Shown: positions 4,841-5,506 of the stretch, piece after piece | Numbering within the stretch: position 1 is the first letter of the stretch | How the letters are laid out: every line of letters starts with the position of its first letter | Source: Bacillota bacterium | Lineage (GTDB): Bacteria; Bacillota; Desulfotomaculia; Desulfotomaculales; Desulfallaceae | NCBI GenBank assembly: GCA_009781965.1 | Contig: WQUS01000145.1 | Coordinates: forward strand, 1 to 5,506 | Direction: 5' to 3' | DNA length: 5,506 nt | Made by a program: the position numbers and the translations under genes | The notes under the pieces: model-generated | What the model was told of the DNA's origin: nothing | What the model saw: the letters and a program-made list of their open reading frames with translations, nothing else | Databases searched by the model: none

Positions 4841-5506
4841 TTGAGCCGAATTATCGCCGTAGCCAACCAGAAGGGAGGCGTCGGAAAAACAACCACCACC
4901 ATCAATTTATCCGCCTGCCTCGCGCAAGAGGGAAAACATGTCCTAACAGTGGATTGTGACCCTCAAGGCAATACTACAAGCGGCTTGGGGATTGATAAAA
5001 ACAATGTGGACAAAACCGTTTACAACCTGCTGCTGCAGGAATGCCGGTTAGAAGAGGCAGTACTCAAAACCTGCGTACCCAATTTAAACCTTATCCCATC
5101 CAACATCAACCTGGCCGGTGCGGAGATCGAACTGATTGGCCAGGAACAACGGGAATACATCTTAAAGCGCATACTGCTCAACACCAAATACTTGTATGAC
5201 TTCATCATCATTGACTGCCCCCCTTCCTTAAATATACTGACCATTAACGCGCTTACCGCGGCGGATTCGGTGCTGGTGCCTATCCAATGCGAGTATTTTG
5301 CGTTGGAAGGATTAAGCCAGCTTTTATATACCATAGACCTGGTACGGAACAACCTGAATAAAACACTGTCAATAGAGGGTGTGGTATTCACAATGTTTGA
5401 TTCGCGCACAAATCTCTCCATGCAGGTAGTGGAAGAGGTCAAAAAACACTTGGGGAAGAACATATACCGGAGCATCATCCCGCGGAATGTACGCCTGAGT
5501 GAAGCG
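4841..5506 (+). CDS. parA: ParA/Soj chromosome-partitioning ATPase, N-terminal 222 residues
   Basis: A Walker-type ATPase that works with ParB/Spo0J and parS to segregate the replicated origin; in Bacillus subtilis Soj also controls DnaA. The frame is open from TTG 4841 to the window edge, 222 codons. The family is usually around 250-260 residues, so roughly 30 are missing. Deviant Walker A KGGVGKTT is at 11-18, with the signature Lys at 11. VDCDPQGN is at 37-44, with Asp40. Walker B FIIIDCPPS is at 121-129, with Asp125. The last visible residues, IPRNVRLSEA, are a strongly conserved ParA/Soj segment. The N-terminus begins six residues before the NQKGG motif, as in other Soj proteins, which supports the TTG start. 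It is transcribed away from the protease remnant. parB probably follows outside the window; I noticed no parS-like site in view. The call is firm; Soj rather than a plasmid ParA is inferred from close resemblance to B. subtilis Soj. Confidence 0.95.
   Translation, partial: MSRIIAVANQKGGVGKTTTTINLSACLAQEGKHVLTVDCDPQGNTTSGLGIDKNNVDKTVYNLLLQECRLEEAVLKTCVPNLNLIPSNINLAGAEIELIGQEQREYILKRILLNTKYLYDFIIIDCPPSLNILTINALTAADSVLVPIQCEYFALEGLSQLLYTIDLVRNNLNKTLSIEGVVFTMFDSRTNLSMQVVEEVKKHLGKNIYRSIIPRNVRLSEA

Noticed and set aside
4774..4959. A 61-codon plus-strand frame overlapping the parA start
   Set aside because: It is in another frame across the parA promoter and Walker A region, and the codon pattern follows parA instead.
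5020..5478. A 152-codon open frame on the minus strand
   Set aside because: It is antisense to parA, whose Walker motifs and conserved C-terminal segment are unmistakable in the other direction.
1..5506. CRISPR array, tRNA, rRNA or insertion-sequence ends
   Set aside because: No repeat-spacer series, tRNA-like cloverleaf, rRNA segment or transposase was seen; the repeats present are short dyads in intergenic DNA.

Overview
This window looks like chromosomal DNA from a low-to-moderate G+C Firmicute, most likely an anaerobic clostridium-type organism. The evidence is a clostridial-style bifunctional AdhE with a Rex-type operator, a Soj-type ParA very close to the Bacillus/Clostridium form, strong AGGAGG ribosome binding sites, sigma-A-like promoters, a TTG start codon and intrinsic terminators. 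The genus cannot be named from the window alone.

Layout. Positions 1-246 (+) are the C-terminal 81 residues of MurA (peptidoglycan precursor synthesis). It is followed by a 3' region holding two 17-bp dyads and an intrinsic terminator. Positions 520-3144 (-) encode a full-length AdhE of 874 residues (acetyl-CoA to ethanol), convergent with murA. Its upstream region carries a good promoter, a Rex-like operator just downstream of the predicted start of transcription, and a 20-bp-phased direct repeat upstream of the -35. Positions 3390-4490 (-) are the remains of a secreted S1 (streptogrisin/alpha-lytic-like) serine protease. The signal peptide and propeptide are intact (3783-4490), but an in-frame TAA separates them from a catalytic-domain remnant that keeps the His and Asp regions and lacks the Ser region. 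A strand-specific terminator lies near the end of that remnant. From 4841 to the window edge (+) is the first 222 codons of ParA/Soj, which starts at TTG and is read divergently from the protease. The 350-bp divergent region holds a near-consensus promoter for each side.

How the parts relate. murA and parA are housekeeping genes for wall synthesis and chromosome segregation. Between them lies a minus-strand block (adhE plus the broken protease) that looks like an accessory insertion; adhE and the protease each have their own promoter, so they are not an obvious operon. The most unusual signal is a paired dyad element, (R)TAGAGT-N3-ACTCTAY. It occurs as two copies exactly 43 bp apart downstream of murA (272-331) and again as two copies exactly 43 bp apart upstream of parA (4691-4750), with an ATGCAT conserved at the same offset between the two dyads. 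These two 60-bp elements point the same way and flank the adhE/protease block. Their function is unknown.
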